Below the pieces are notes generated by a model. It did no database searches. It saw only the letters and a list, made by a program, of their open reading frames with translations, and was not told the DNA's origin. Shown piece after piece: positions 54,970 through 63,590 of a stretch of DNA of 64,000 nucleotides (position 1 is its first letter; the number at the start of each line of letters is the position of its first letter). This DNA comes from Flexibacter flexilis DSM 6793 (GTDB lineage Bacteria; Bacteroidota; Bacteroidia; Cytophagales; Flexibacteraceae), in assembly GCF_900112255.1 (NCBI RefSeq), contig NZ_FOLE01000007.1, positions 124,001-188,000 on the forward strand, read 5' to 3'. Position numbers and translations under genes: made by a program.

Positions 54970-55866
54970 TTAGGGCACAAGCTCAAACCAATAGCTATAG
55001 GATTGAGGCTTTCCATTTATTTGTACTTTATCTATCTTCACTTCGTAGCGTTGTGAGGGCACGAGGCCTTTAACTTTCCACATCAACGTAGGGCCACCGC
55101 CATAAAGCACCTCATCAATTTCTTTATCCAAAATTTCCATGCGTTGATTATTGCCCGTTACCGTAATTTTGGCTTTATCTAAATTCACGCCTTCCATAAT
55201 AGGCACGGTAAAAGACAGTAACCAATTCTCTTTGAACAAATAACTTGGGTATTTCTCAAAAGGGCAGGCCACAAACATTTTGGGCGTAATATTTAACTCT
55301 TGCGCCGAATATGTCTCAGCAGTTTTCATTACTTTGATTATTGCACCAGTGCCAAGGCTATCCGATACAAAACCCACGCCCACCGATTTGAGTGAAGGCG
55401 TAAGCAACCAACGGCGATGACCTAAATTAGAAACACTCTCATCTATCATCCAATCTTCTACGGCTCTTGCCATTCCCCAAAAACCAGCCCCCGCAAACAA
55501 GTTACTCGTCGCACAGCCATTTGCCCCCTCTTTGCTGTAACATTTCCATGAGGTTGGTGGGTGGTGATCCACTTTTTTATTAGCGGCCAACATCAAAGCA
55601 GCCTTTTGTGATTCTTCGCTGGCGTTTTCGTCTAGTACCACAGGCAACAAACCATGCAAGGCCCGAATTTGGTTAATGTAATTGACAGTGCTTTGCAACA
55701 AAATAGGAGACAATTTACCTTCCTTACAGGCTTTTACATTCGGTTTTTGAACGTAATAAACCTTATTCATTTCATTTAATGAAGAAACATCTTTCCAACG
55801 CTGTGCCCACGATGCCATAGGCAACAGGAGCACTAATCCGAGCAATCCAAAAGAGCGATAATTCAT
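54970..55866 (-). CDS. Secreted CAP (SCP/PR1-like) domain protein
   Basis: 298 residues. Signal peptide (FGLLGLVLLLPMASWAQ), then a CAP-type core: INQIRALHGLLPVVLDENASEESQKAALM, given as the helix with N-Q-I-R, HHPPTSWKC, the conserved SNLFAGAGF and LGHRRWLL. The C-terminal ~100 residues look like a beta-sandwich (AKITVTGNNQR, TLMWKVKGLVPSQRYEV) without a sorting motif. Function unknown; CAP proteins include proteases, lipid binders and toxins. Its gene follows the GT2-type gene by 6 bp, indicating cotranscription. Confidence 0.82.
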   Translation of the reverse strand: MNYRSFGLLGLVLLLPMASWAQRWKDVSSLNEMNKVYYVQKPNVKACKEGKLSPILLQSTVNYINQIRALHGLLPVVLDENASEESQKAALMLAANKKVDHHPPTSWKCYSKEGANGCATSNLFAGAGFWGMARAVEDWMIDESVSNLGHRRWLLTPSLKSVGVGFVSDSLGTGAIIKVMKTAETYSAQELNITPKMFVACPFEKYPSYLFKENWLLSFTVPIMEGVNLDKAKITVTGNNQRMEILDKEIDEVLYGGGPTLMWKVKGLVPSQRYEVKIDKVQINGKPQSYSYWFELVP

Positions 55867-55872
55867 TGATAT

Positions 55873-56745
55873 TTAAACGATTTTATAGTTTTTATATTCT
55901 CCAATCCTATATCCCGTAACCTTTTCTATAAAAAACTTTATTTTATCTTTTGTCTTATAATTATTGTACGAAAGATCGTGATCAAACTTCCAATTTTTCT
56001 GAGCAATTCGCTCGTGCATTACTTGCGGATGCGTCCCGTCAAACTTTTTGAGTGCATCTACTTGCGAATAGTCAAAAGCATCAGATTTGGCTATGTTTTT
56101 GTCCACCCAAGCATCATCGTGCCAATATTTATTAAAGTTTTCTTGCTTGCGTTGCATGGCGGCAGGCTCTTTTACCCAACCATAATGATACACATACGCA
56201 TCAATGAGTTTTACGCGTAATTTTTCATTATCGTTTTTACGAAAACCTTGCGCATCGCGGTACGAGTAAATTTTCTTGTTGTTGCGCACCACCCGAATTT
56301 CGCGACGATACCACCGCGAAGCAGCCCCCACATAATCGTAAGAACCATAAAAATGTAAATAGTTCAAAAGCAAACCGTCTATTTCTGAGTTATTCAGATT
56401 TGCTTGCATGGCCTTTCGGATTTCGGGCAAATATTTTTCGTGAATCACCTCATCGCCCTGAATATAAATAGCCCAATCTGTTTCGGCGGCAATCGCCTGA
56501 AATGCTTTATTGGTTTCAATGGCTAATACTTGTCCTCCTTCGCGTAGCGAATCATCCCAAACCGTTTCTACAATTCTAATTTTTTCGGGCGCAATGCTAC
56601 GAATCAGGTCTAATGTATTGTCATCAGACTTTCCAACCGCCACGACAAAATCATCGCACAGCGGCAATATAGACGTAATCGCCTCTACAATCGGATAATC
56701 ATAAATTTGTGCATTTCGAATAAAAGAAAAGCCTGTAACTTTCAT
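55873..56745 (-). CDS. Family 2 glycosyltransferase (WaaE-like)
   Basis: 290 residues. MKVTGFSFIRNAQIYDYPIVEAI begins with the FIRN variant of the GT2 start (split after VEAI); VAVGKSDDNTLDLIRSI and IYIQGDEVIHEKYLPEI (DE in place of DxD) follow. A later RWYRREIRVVRNNKKIYSYRDAQGFR is the acceptor region (given in part). It should transfer a sugar to lipid A core or another surface glycan. The GDE motif is a weak metal site, typical of this subfamily. Six bp upstream of the CAP gene. Confidence 0.82.
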   Translation of the reverse strand: MKVTGFSFIRNAQIYDYPIVEAITSILPLCDDFVVAVGKSDDNTLDLIRSIAPEKIRIVETVWDDSLREGGQVLAIETNKAFQAIAAETDWAIYIQGDEVIHEKYLPEIRKAMQANLNNSEIDGLLLNYLHFYGSYDYVGAASRWYRREIRVVRNNKKIYSYRDAQGFRKNDNEKLRVKLIDAYVYHYGWVKEPAAMQRKQENFNKYWHDDAWVDKNIAKSDAFDYSQVDALKKFDGTHPQVMHERIAQKNWKFDHDLSYNNYKTKDKIKFFIEKVTGYRIGEYKNYKIV

Positions 56746-56784
56746 TTTTTGAAGGGATTTTTGTAGTTTATCTGCTGTATTTTT

Positions 56785-58044
56785 TCAAGAAGCCGCATTT
56801 GTCTGCACGCGCACGCGCCGAATGGCTCTTTTACTTACGCCAATGATAGTAAAAACAAAGGATTGAAATGCTATCTTTTCGCCAACTTTTGGTAAAGTTT
56901 TGTTCAATTCGAGCAAAAGCCCCGCCAAAGATTCGCTTTCGCCGCGCACCGCATCAAAGTAATTGGGTTGTAAATGAAAGACTTTGCTAAAATCGTGCAG
57001 CGAAATTTGTCCTTCAAACAAAAAAGTATTGGCGTTGAGCTGGCGATATTGTTTTTCGGCATCATCAAACTCGTCATTTATTTCTCCCACCACTTCTTCT
57101 ATGATGTCTTGCATCGTCACCACGCCGCACGTACCGCCATATTCATCCACCACAATGGCAATGTGTACTTGTTTTTGTTGAAAATCGCGGAGCAAATCAT
57201 CTATTTTTCGGTTTTGGGGAACAAAAAGCGCAGGCCTCAAAAACTGCTGCCATGCAAAATATTCGTCGGCGTTTAGGTGCGGAATAAGGTCTTTCACATA
57301 CAAAATGCCTTCGATGCTATCAATGGTTTCGTTAAAAATCGGCACACGCGAATAACCCGTTTTATTGATTCTGTCCAAAAGCTCATGAAACGTAAGTGTT
57401 TTGTCGAAAGCCGTAATGCGCACACGCGCCCGCATGATATTTTTTACTTGCACCGAATCAAAAGCCACAATCGCCTGAAGCATATCTTTATAACGGCTTT
57501 GCTCGTCGGAAACATTGGTTTGCAACAAAACCGTATTTTCGGGTTCGGTAACTTTGTGCGCGTCGGCAAACCGCTTGGCAATCCACGTCCTGACAACCCA
57601 TTCGTTAAACAACACAATCGGCATGAGCCAACCTACATTTTTGATGGGTTGCACGCGCCCCGATAGCATCAAGGACATTTCCCAAGCCAAAAATACAGGC
57701 ACAAGCCACAGCAACCAAAAAGGGGAGAAGCCCAAATAAAACATTGCACTTACGCCAAAAGCCAACAACATAAACCAAACAGCTTTTGAGATAATACTCA
57801 GGTTACGAAGCAATTGCATGGGATTTTCCCAACTCAGGGCGATTTGCTGCAAGCGCGGTTCGGGTTGGTTTTTGAGTTGCTCAATGGTTTGGGGTTGGGT
57901 AAATAAAAAAGCTGATGCCGCCTTCCAAATCAAAGCCAGCATCAGCCACGCAGCAAGCAATAACACAACCGACAAAGCCAATAATTCGGCAGCATCGAAC
58001 CACATTGCTAAAAACAAGTAAGGATTGTTATTACTACTGTCCAA
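56785..58044 (-). CDS. gldE: Gliding motility-associated protein GldE (CNNM/CorC-like transporter)
   Basis: 419 residues. Three to four N-terminal membrane helices (to about residue 175), then CBS-pair domain (VKNIMRARVRITAFDKTLTF, KTGYSRVPIFNETIDSIEGILYVKDL, AIVVDEYGGTCGVVTMQDIIEEVVGEI; shown in parts) and a CorC_HlyC domain at the end. Its position 37 bp downstream of ssb is the conserved ssb-gldE order of Bacteroidota. Gliding in Flavobacterium needs gldD nearby, but no gldD is here. It begins at TTG 58044 (MDSSNNNPYL, in keeping with family N termini); an ATG at 58005 is the alternative. Confidence 0.88.
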   Translation of the reverse strand: MDSSNNNPYLFLAMWFDAAELLALSVVLLLAAWLMLALIWKAASAFLFTQPQTIEQLKNQPEPRLQQIALSWENPMQLLRNLSIISKAVWFMLLAFGVSAMFYLGFSPFWLLWLVPVFLAWEMSLMLSGRVQPIKNVGWLMPIVLFNEWVVRTWIAKRFADAHKVTEPENTVLLQTNVSDEQSRYKDMLQAIVAFDSVQVKNIMRARVRITAFDKTLTFHELLDRINKTGYSRVPIFNETIDSIEGILYVKDLIPHLNADEYFAWQQFLRPALFVPQNRKIDDLLRDFQQKQVHIAIVVDEYGGTCGVVTMQDIIEEVVGEINDEFDDAEKQYRQLNANTFLFEGQISLHDFSKVFHLQPNYFDAVRGESESLAGLLLELNKTLPKVGEKIAFQSFVFTIIGVSKRAIRRVRVQTNAAS

Positions 58045-58081
58045 GAACGTAAAGTATTTTATTAAACCATCAGATAACCGA

Positions 58082-58552
58082 TTAGAAAGGCAAATCGTCG
58101 TCGGCAGCAGAAGAGGCCATCGGCGCAGGCGGCGGAGCTACGGGAGCGGCAGCCATTGGCGCAGCGGCGGCAGAAGATGCACCGTAAGATGATGGCGCAG
58201 CAGCAGAACCACCTTCCGAATTTTCACGGCCACCGATAAGTGTAAGTTCTGAGCCTTGCACTTCCAACGAATAGCGGTCTTTTCCGTCTTTGTCCACATA
58301 CGAGCGCACACTCAAGCGGCCTTCCACATACACGGGGCTGCCTTTGCGCAAATAATTCATCACTACATCGGCCTTCTGATTCCAGAAAGAAACGCGAAAC
58401 CATTCGGTTTTTTCTTGCATTTGGCCATTAACTCTTGAGCGTTCGGTTACGGCAATCGAAAATTCAGCCACACGCATTTCCGCATTTACGTTGCGTAACT
58501 CTGGGTCGCGGCCAAGATTGCCAATCAGGGTGATTTTATTAAAGCTTGCCAT
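58082..58552 (-). CDS. ssb: Single-stranded DNA-binding protein
   Basis: 156 residues. N-terminal OB-fold (about 1-110): NKITLIGNLGRDPELRNV, TEWFRVSFWNQKAD, YVEGRLSVRSYVDKDGKDR; then a disordered tail rich in Ala, Pro, Ser and Gly and the C-terminal acidic tip DDDLPF that contacts repair proteins. ATG 58552. Tail slightly shorter than E. coli's. First gene of the ssb-gldE pair. Confidence 0.96.
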   Translation of the reverse strand: MASFNKITLIGNLGRDPELRNVNAEMRVAEFSIAVTERSRVNGQMQEKTEWFRVSFWNQKADVVMNYLRKGSPVYVEGRLSVRSYVDKDGKDRYSLEVQGSELTLIGGRENSEGGSAAAPSSYGASSAAAAPMAAAPVAPPPAPMASSAADDDLPF

Positions 58553-58590
58553 AAAACAAATTGATTATTAGTTGATTATAGAAAACAGGC

Positions 58591-58598
58591 CAAATATA
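58591..58598 (-). promoter_or_regulatory. Candidate -7 promoter element of ssb
   Basis: The minus strand reads TATATTTG, matching TAnnTTTG, 39 bp before the ssb ATG. No clear -33 element. Confidence 0.4.
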
Positions 58599-58645
58599 GC
58601 CATTCCCTAAAAATAAGACATTTAGAAGAAAATTACAAGAAATTT

Positions 58646-59581
58646 CTATTCTTTTTCATAAAAAGAAAGAAACCGCTCGCGGCACAATTGGAAGATGTAC
58701 CATAACAAAGCAACCGACGCGACACCCGACACCAACGACAACCAAACGGGCACGTCTTGCGCTTCTTCAAAGTTGAGTTGGGTCATGTTTTGGTTGTAAA
58801 GCCAAACCATCACGACCGTAAAAGCATTGTTGGTAAAGTGCGCCAACATCGGCACGTAGATATTGCCCGACCACCAATACAAATAACCAAAGGCCGCACC
58901 CAACAGCATACGCGGCAAAAAACCATAAAACTGAAAGTGAATCGCGCTAAAAACAATCGCCGTTACCCAAATAGCCACGTGTTGATTGCGGAATAAACGC
59001 ACAAAAATTGGTTGGAGTGTACCTCTAAACAGCAATTCTTCGCCGATACCAGGCACTACCGCAATGACAATCAAGCCCAAAAGAGCTTGTGGATAACTTT
59101 CAAAATTGATAAGAAATTGCGTAAGTTTATTCAATTCGTCTTCTTTCGCACGCATGGCTTCTTCTATTGCTTTGAGACTTTCGGGTAATTGCATCGCCTC
59201 GTTGAGCCTGATAAATAAAGCATTAAAAGGCATGAAAGCAATGGTAAAAAGAATCGCCACCAGCAATACAAGTAGCTGTTTTTCAGGAAAATAAGAATTA
59301 TAGCTACTAATTTTTTGCCAATGAATAAAACGCGTAAATGCCAAAGGCACGGCAATAAAGCCAATCAAGGCCGTCATTAACTGCACCACGAGCAAAGCCG
59401 TACGCGAATGTGGATAACTTTGTGGATTACTCATCAAAGCCATAATGTCCTCAATGCCTTGCGCCTTCAAATACAACATTCCCAGCACGTTGCCCACAAA
59501 AAGCCCCACCAACACCATACCCGACAAAAACAACAGGCCAGACAAAGGCGGAAATAAAATAGGTTGATTATCTGCTTTCAT
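58646..59581 (-). CDS. CPBP family intramembrane metalloprotease
   Basis: 311 residues with about seven membrane helices. Catalytic Glu-Glu and Arg are in VPGIGEELLFRGTLQPIF; the metal histidines are in FSAIHFQFYG and MLAHFTNNA. This is the CAAX/CPBP intramembrane endopeptidase (abortive infection) family. Substrates in Bacteroidota are unknown; some members process lipoproteins or toxins. It follows the MreD-like gene with 21 bp spacing. Confidence 0.9.
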   Translation of the reverse strand: MKADNQPILFPPLSGLLFLSGMVLVGLFVGNVLGMLYLKAQGIEDIMALMSNPQSYPHSRTALLVVQLMTALIGFIAVPLAFTRFIHWQKISSYNSYFPEKQLLVLLVAILFTIAFMPFNALFIRLNEAMQLPESLKAIEEAMRAKEDELNKLTQFLINFESYPQALLGLIVIAVVPGIGEELLFRGTLQPIFVRLFRNQHVAIWVTAIVFSAIHFQFYGFLPRMLLGAAFGYLYWWSGNIYVPMLAHFTNNAFTVVMVWLYNQNMTQLNFEEAQDVPVWLSLVSGVASVALLWYIFQLCRERFLSFYEKE

Positions 59582-59602
59582 ACATTTTTATCCAAAAATA
59601 AG

Positions 59603-60133
59603 CTATTCGCCATCTCTTTTACCCAAAGGCGAATACACTAAATACTGTACCAATACAACAACCACAAACGTGAACATCGTACTAAAAAATGCCTTGCCGA
59701 CCGCCGTAAAAAATTTGGCAAACGTGGCATATTCTATGAGAAACAAAGCCAAATGATGCACAAACAGCAGCGGCAACATAAAAAGTAAGTACCAACGCAA
59801 GCCCATCGAAGGAATAGAAACTTCCATGTACGATTCGTAGCCACCCGCAGGCGTGAGCATTTTCAGGACAGTTGGGCGCAAAAACGCCACCAACACGCAG
59901 GCCGCTGCATTGATTCCCAATTGGTTATAAAACAAATCGGTAACAAAACCCGTCGCAAAAGCAATGAGCATCACCACAAGGCTATCGGTTGCCATCGGCA
60001 AAAGCAAAATTGCGCCCACATACGAGAAGCAAAAAGCCCAACCAAACAATGCAAAATTGCGCATCACCATTAGTTGCAACCCAATGAGTACCACAAAATA
60101 CAATACCTGCGAAATAAGAGTTTTGCTATTCAT
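59603..60133 (-). CDS. MreD-like rod shape-determining membrane protein
   Basis: 176 residues with five predicted helices. The pattern (FVVLIGLQLMVMRNF, GAILLLPMATDSLVVMLIAF, DLFYNQLGINAAACVLVAFL, shown separately) and the TDL-x-Y segment fit MreD of Bacteroidota, which are often only poorly matched to other bacteria. It would help cell-wall elongation with MreB/MreC. No mreB or mreC is adjacent, so the assignment rests on sequence alone. Twelve bp after the SGNH gene. Confidence 0.7.
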   Translation of the reverse strand: MNSKTLISQVLYFVVLIGLQLMVMRNFALFGWAFCFSYVGAILLLPMATDSLVVMLIAFATGFVTDLFYNQLGINAAACVLVAFLRPTVLKMLTPAGGYESYMEVSIPSMGLRWYLLFMLPLLFVHHLALFLIEYATFAKFFTAVGKAFFSTMFTFVVVVLVQYLVYSPLGKRDGE

Positions 60134-60145
60134 TTGCTTAGTGAA

Positions 60146-61708
60146 TTATTGAATAAGGCCGCGTTTTTTGCGGTGATGATACTCGTTATATTCCAAAATT
60201 AAGGACTTGTAAAGCATTTCGGCCACAATTTGCGCACCGCGTGGGCTAAAGTGCGTGTAATCTTTGGCCGCCAAAGAAGGGTGTGCATTTACCCAACTTG
60301 GCATAGAGTTTTCGCCTCCCATCGCCTCGTACAAATCCCAAAAGGCACAACCCGCCTTAAAAGCCGCGTTGCGTTGCGCATCACGAATTTTGGTAATGTT
60401 ACCGTAAGACACATACTCGCCGTTCACACGCTTAGACATATCCGACAAACCAATGACCAAGATAGTCATGCTCGGGCTGGCCGCACGCAAAATTTGGAGT
60501 TGTTTGTAAAAAGCATCTTCGTAAAACTGGTAGCTTTTCACTTCGTTTGGCACAACATTTACCCCAAATTGAAGGATTAAAAATCTGGTATTAAGGGCGT
60601 TAAGCTGTTGTTTGAGAAAAGCCGCATTAGTTTTGCTAAACTCCAACCCCGAACTTCCGCGCAAAGGTATATTATCAAACGCAATTCCTTCTTTACAATC
60701 AAAACAAGCGCCATACACATCGGGGCTGTACGAGCCTTTGAAGGTAAATTTGAAAGTGCGAGGCGTTTTATCCACATTATGTTGATAAACACTCAAACCT
60801 GTTTGCGGTTCAAAATGTTCGGACGCCAACGTGTCTTTATCGGCCTTTACGACCAACTCAAACGGGTTGGCTTCATTTCTATAAAAAAGTTTGATTTGCT
60901 CTACTTTACCGTTGAGCGGGTAGTAACGCGAAGAAATCGTATATTTTACGTCGGCTGTCGTCCACTGGCCTTGCGCTTTCACAGACGGAACGGAACGCGT
61001 AGTAAAAGTCGGTGTGCTGTCGCCTGCCGCAGTGTCCGAACGCGTAACGGTACGCAAGGGATAAAACCTGAAATAACTGGCCATTGGGCTAAAATAATTG
61101 TGAATAGGTCGGCGACCTGCCGCACCATAAGCCGCATATTTAATCCAATGGGCATCGGCACGCGGTTCAATGGTTTGCCGCGCGTCGGTCATTTCAAAAA
61201 TAGGCACTAAACCCACGCCGCAGCCGCCAAACTGTTTTTGGAAGCGATGACGCAGAAACGAGGTAATGCGGTCGCCTTCTATCTGCGAGTCGCCGATATG
61301 CAAAGCACGAATTAGTTGGTGTTTGGTAGGAATACTATCCAACGCCGCAAAAAAATTATACAAAACAGCAGGATTGCTATCAGGATATTGAATGCGCAAA
61401 TTCGGGTCAAGTTCCAACTCCTTAGTCAACGTAGAGTCGGCGGCTTGGTGCTTGGTGCTGTCCAAACTGGCAGCTACGGCACTATCACTTTCCACCAAAA
61501 CGGCAGCCGTATCCACTTCACCAATGGCCACAATAGCCGAAATGTCTTTGGCTGGTGTGTGCGTATTTTCGGGAAATAAATCTTTGGAGCGAAAAACTTT
61601 TAGGTCATAACCATTGAGCGACAAAACACCCTCTGGCGCAAAATACGATAATGCAAATAGTATAATCGTAACGTATATCAATAAAACTAAGGAGTGATAG
61701 GGCTTCAT
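60146..61708 (-). CDS. SGNH/GDSL hydrolase, probable polysaccharide O-acetylesterase-like
   Basis: 520 residues. One N-terminal membrane helix (LVLLIYVTIILFALSYF), a linker (to about 130), then the catalytic domain: ALHIGDSQIEGDRI (block I Ser), GAAGRRP (possible block II Gly), FGVNVVPNEVKS (block III Asn) and KDYTHFSPRGAQ (block V Asp and His). Peptidoglycan or glycan O-acetylesterases of Bacteroidota have this layout. Substrate is inferred. The middle segment (about 230-350) forms a carbohydrate-binding-like insertion. The first ATG base overlaps the SCO stop (ATGA), so the two genes are coupled. Confidence 0.85.
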   Translation of the reverse strand: MKPYHSLVLLIYVTIILFALSYFAPEGVLSLNGYDLKVFRSKDLFPENTHTPAKDISAIVAIGEVDTAAVLVESDSAVAASLDSTKHQAADSTLTKELELDPNLRIQYPDSNPAVLYNFFAALDSIPTKHQLIRALHIGDSQIEGDRITSFLRHRFQKQFGGCGVGLVPIFEMTDARQTIEPRADAHWIKYAAYGAAGRRPIHNYFSPMASYFRFYPLRTVTRSDTAAGDSTPTFTTRSVPSVKAQGQWTTADVKYTISSRYYPLNGKVEQIKLFYRNEANPFELVVKADKDTLASEHFEPQTGLSVYQHNVDKTPRTFKFTFKGSYSPDVYGACFDCKEGIAFDNIPLRGSSGLEFSKTNAAFLKQQLNALNTRFLILQFGVNVVPNEVKSYQFYEDAFYKQLQILRAASPSMTILVIGLSDMSKRVNGEYVSYGNITKIRDAQRNAAFKAGCAFWDLYEAMGGENSMPSWVNAHPSLAAKDYTHFSPRGAQIVAEMLYKSLILEYNEYHHRKKRGLIQ

Positions 61709-62349
61709 TCTTTTTCTTGCAATACTACTTTTATCTCCAGAATGAGTTTGTCCACATCCTCTGGTCTTGTTCCGTCATAATAGCCTCTAATGCGGCCTTT
61801 TCTGTCTATCAATGTAAATTTGGGGGTGTGTACAAATTGCTCTTCTCCCTCTTCGGCAGCAGCCACCATGTAGGCGTGGTTTGCTAAATCATAAATGTCC
61901 GCTTTCGGGCCAGTGAGCATATACCATTTGCCATACACGGCCTTATGATGTTGGGCGTAAGCCTTAAAAATAGAATCGCTATCGTATTCTGGGTCAACGG
62001 TATAAGAAACAAGCACTACTTCTGGATTATCGGCGAAGGCTTCTTGTACGCGTGTGAGTTGTGTTGTCATGGTTGGGCAAATGCCTGTGCAGCGCGTAAA
62101 AACAAAATCGGCGACATACACTTTGCCTTTCAATATCTTAGAGTCGAATTTTTTACCTTCTTGGTCGGTGAGTGTATTATAATCTGGTACGATGCGAACT
62201 TGGCCATTTTCATCTTCCAAGTAGGCTTTTTCACCAGGAAAATTACGAACAAGGTATTGACTGTCAGAACCTTTTTGGAAAAAAATAACAAAGCCTAAAG
62301 GCAGCACAAGCAGCACAAACAAGACTGCTATTTTGGTAAATTTATTCAT
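61705..62349 (-). CDS. SCO family copper chaperone for cytochrome oxidase
   Basis: 214 residues. One N-terminal anchor (IAVLFVLLVLPLGFVIFF), then a thioredoxin-like domain with the copper-binding CTGIC (in VFTRCTGICPTM) and the later His in FVHTPKFTLID. It inserts copper into the CuA site of subunit II. ATG 62349 (MNKFTK) matches the family; the longer frame would cross the subunit IV gene's end region. It lies between the SGNH and oxidase IV genes on the minus strand, and its stop overlaps the SGNH start. Confidence 0.92.
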   Translation of the reverse strand: MNKFTKIAVLFVLLVLPLGFVIFFQKGSDSQYLVRNFPGEKAYLEDENGQVRIVPDYNTLTDQEGKKFDSKILKGKVYVADFVFTRCTGICPTMTTQLTRVQEAFADNPEVVLVSYTVDPEYDSDSIFKAYAQHHKAVYGKWYMLTGPKADIYDLANHAYMVAAAEEGEEQFVHTPKFTLIDRKGRIRGYYDGTRPEDVDKLILEIKVVLQEKE

Positions 62350-62416
62350 GGTATTAGAGTACAAAAGCCTACGACTATAAAGCCGTAGGCTAATTTGAAT
62401 CAAAATATAAGTTTAA

Positions 62417-62749
62417 TTACATTCTGGCTTCGCCAATCGCAGTACCTTCTACCAACAAAGCTACAATAAGCCAGCAGATGAAGATAAGAGGCAAAAGGAT
62501 AGACCAAATCAATACTTTAACCTCGTGGCGCAAGTGCATAAACTCGCCAATAATGTAAAATGCTTTTACGATAGTAAGAGCCAAGAAAATGCTTACGCGT
62601 GCCGCTTTATTGTCAAGCGAGAAAGCCACAATAAATTCTACCGCTGTAGCAGCAAGCAAAATCCAGAATGTTTTCCAGATATGCGCTGTGTTTGGTTTTG
62701 CGATTTCGCCAGCCGCAGCATGTGCATGGTCGTGTGAATGAGATGCCAT
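62417..62749 (-). CDS. Cytochrome c oxidase subunit IV family protein
   Basis: 110 residues. A His-rich N terminus (MASHSHDHAHAAAGEI) that may bind metal is followed by three membrane helices: TFWILLAATAVEFIVAFSL, ARVSIFLALTIVKAFYIIGEF and VLIWSILLPLIFICWLIVAL. This fits small CyoD/CaaD-like subunit IV proteins. It follows subunit III with 25 bp spacing. Confidence 0.85.
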   Translation of the reverse strand: MASHSHDHAHAAAGEIAKPNTAHIWKTFWILLAATAVEFIVAFSLDNKAARVSIFLALTIVKAFYIIGEFMHLRHEVKVLIWSILLPLIFICWLIVALLVEGTAIGEARM

Positions 62750-62774
62750 ATTGTTCCTGATAGTTTTTTAGTGA

Positions 62775-63536
62775 TTAAATGAGATAGAAGAAGGTAAATA
62801 CGAATACCCAAACTAAATCTACAAAGTGCCAGTAAAGACCAACTTTTTCAACCATTTCGTAGTGTCCGCGACGGTCATATACGCCCATTACCGTGTTGAA
62901 GAAAATCAAAACGTTAAGAACAACACCACTGAATACGTGGAAACCATGGAAACCAGTAATAAAGAAGAAGAAGTCAGCGAACAATGGCGGACCGTATTGG
63001 TTCATCACTAAGTTAGCACCAGCAAACAACTGACCGTCCACCAAAGTAGCCGAACCATATTTAGAATGCTCGTTGCCGATGATAAAGTGCGTCCATTCCC
63101 AAGCTTGGCAGCTCAAGAAAGCGATACCACCCAAGATAGTCCACAACATCCATTTTTCTACATCGTGTTGGTCTCTGCGGTGACCAGCTTCTACGGCCAA
63201 CACCATCGTAACACTACTCATGATGAGGATAAAAGTCATGATACCCACGAACACCAACGGCAATTCTACTCCGTGAAAGAATGGTAAACCATTGAATACC
63301 ATGTCAGGCACAGGCCAGTATAGAGCCGAATATTTAAAATCTGCTAAGCTACCTGTAAAGCCAGGGAAGTCGAAGCGAGCCACTCCATAGGAAATAAGGA
63401 AGGCCGAAAATGTAAACGCATCGGAAAGAAGGAAAAACCACATCATCAGCTTGCCGTAGCTTGCTTTGAGCGGCTCTACTCCACCATTCCATAGATTTTT
63501 AGAATCTTTTTCGCTAATAGTTGCTGTTGTAGCCAT
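62775..63536 (-). CDS. Cytochrome c oxidase subunit III
   Basis: 253 residues with seven membrane helices. Typical stretches: MSSVTMVLAVEAGHRRD, LSCQAWEWTHFI, FFFITGFHGFHVFSGVVLN and LYWHFVDLVWVFVFTFFYL. It belongs to the CoxC/CyoC family. A second, differing subunit III-like gene follows upstream (63591-64000), the two-copy arrangement known in Bacteroidota. Upstream genes of the oxidase lie beyond the window edge. Confidence 0.94.
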   Translation of the reverse strand: MATTATISEKDSKNLWNGGVEPLKASYGKLMMWFFLLSDAFTFSAFLISYGVARFDFPGFTGSLADFKYSALYWPVPDMVFNGLPFFHGVELPLVFVGIMTFILIMSSVTMVLAVEAGHRRDQHDVEKWMLWTILGGIAFLSCQAWEWTHFIIGNEHSKYGSATLVDGQLFAGANLVMNQYGPPLFADFFFFITGFHGFHVFSGVVLNVLIFFNTVMGVYDRRGHYEMVEKVGLYWHFVDLVWVFVFTFFYLI

Positions 63537-63590
63537 AATGAAGTGTATGAAATGATTTAATAATGTACAACAAAATACCTGTATGCAATT

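Noticed and set aside
54801-55016. 71-residue minus-strand frame at the end of the CAP gene
   Set aside because: It is antisense to the Cys-rich small gene and has no sensible domain; the plus-strand frame with helix and cysteines is better supported.
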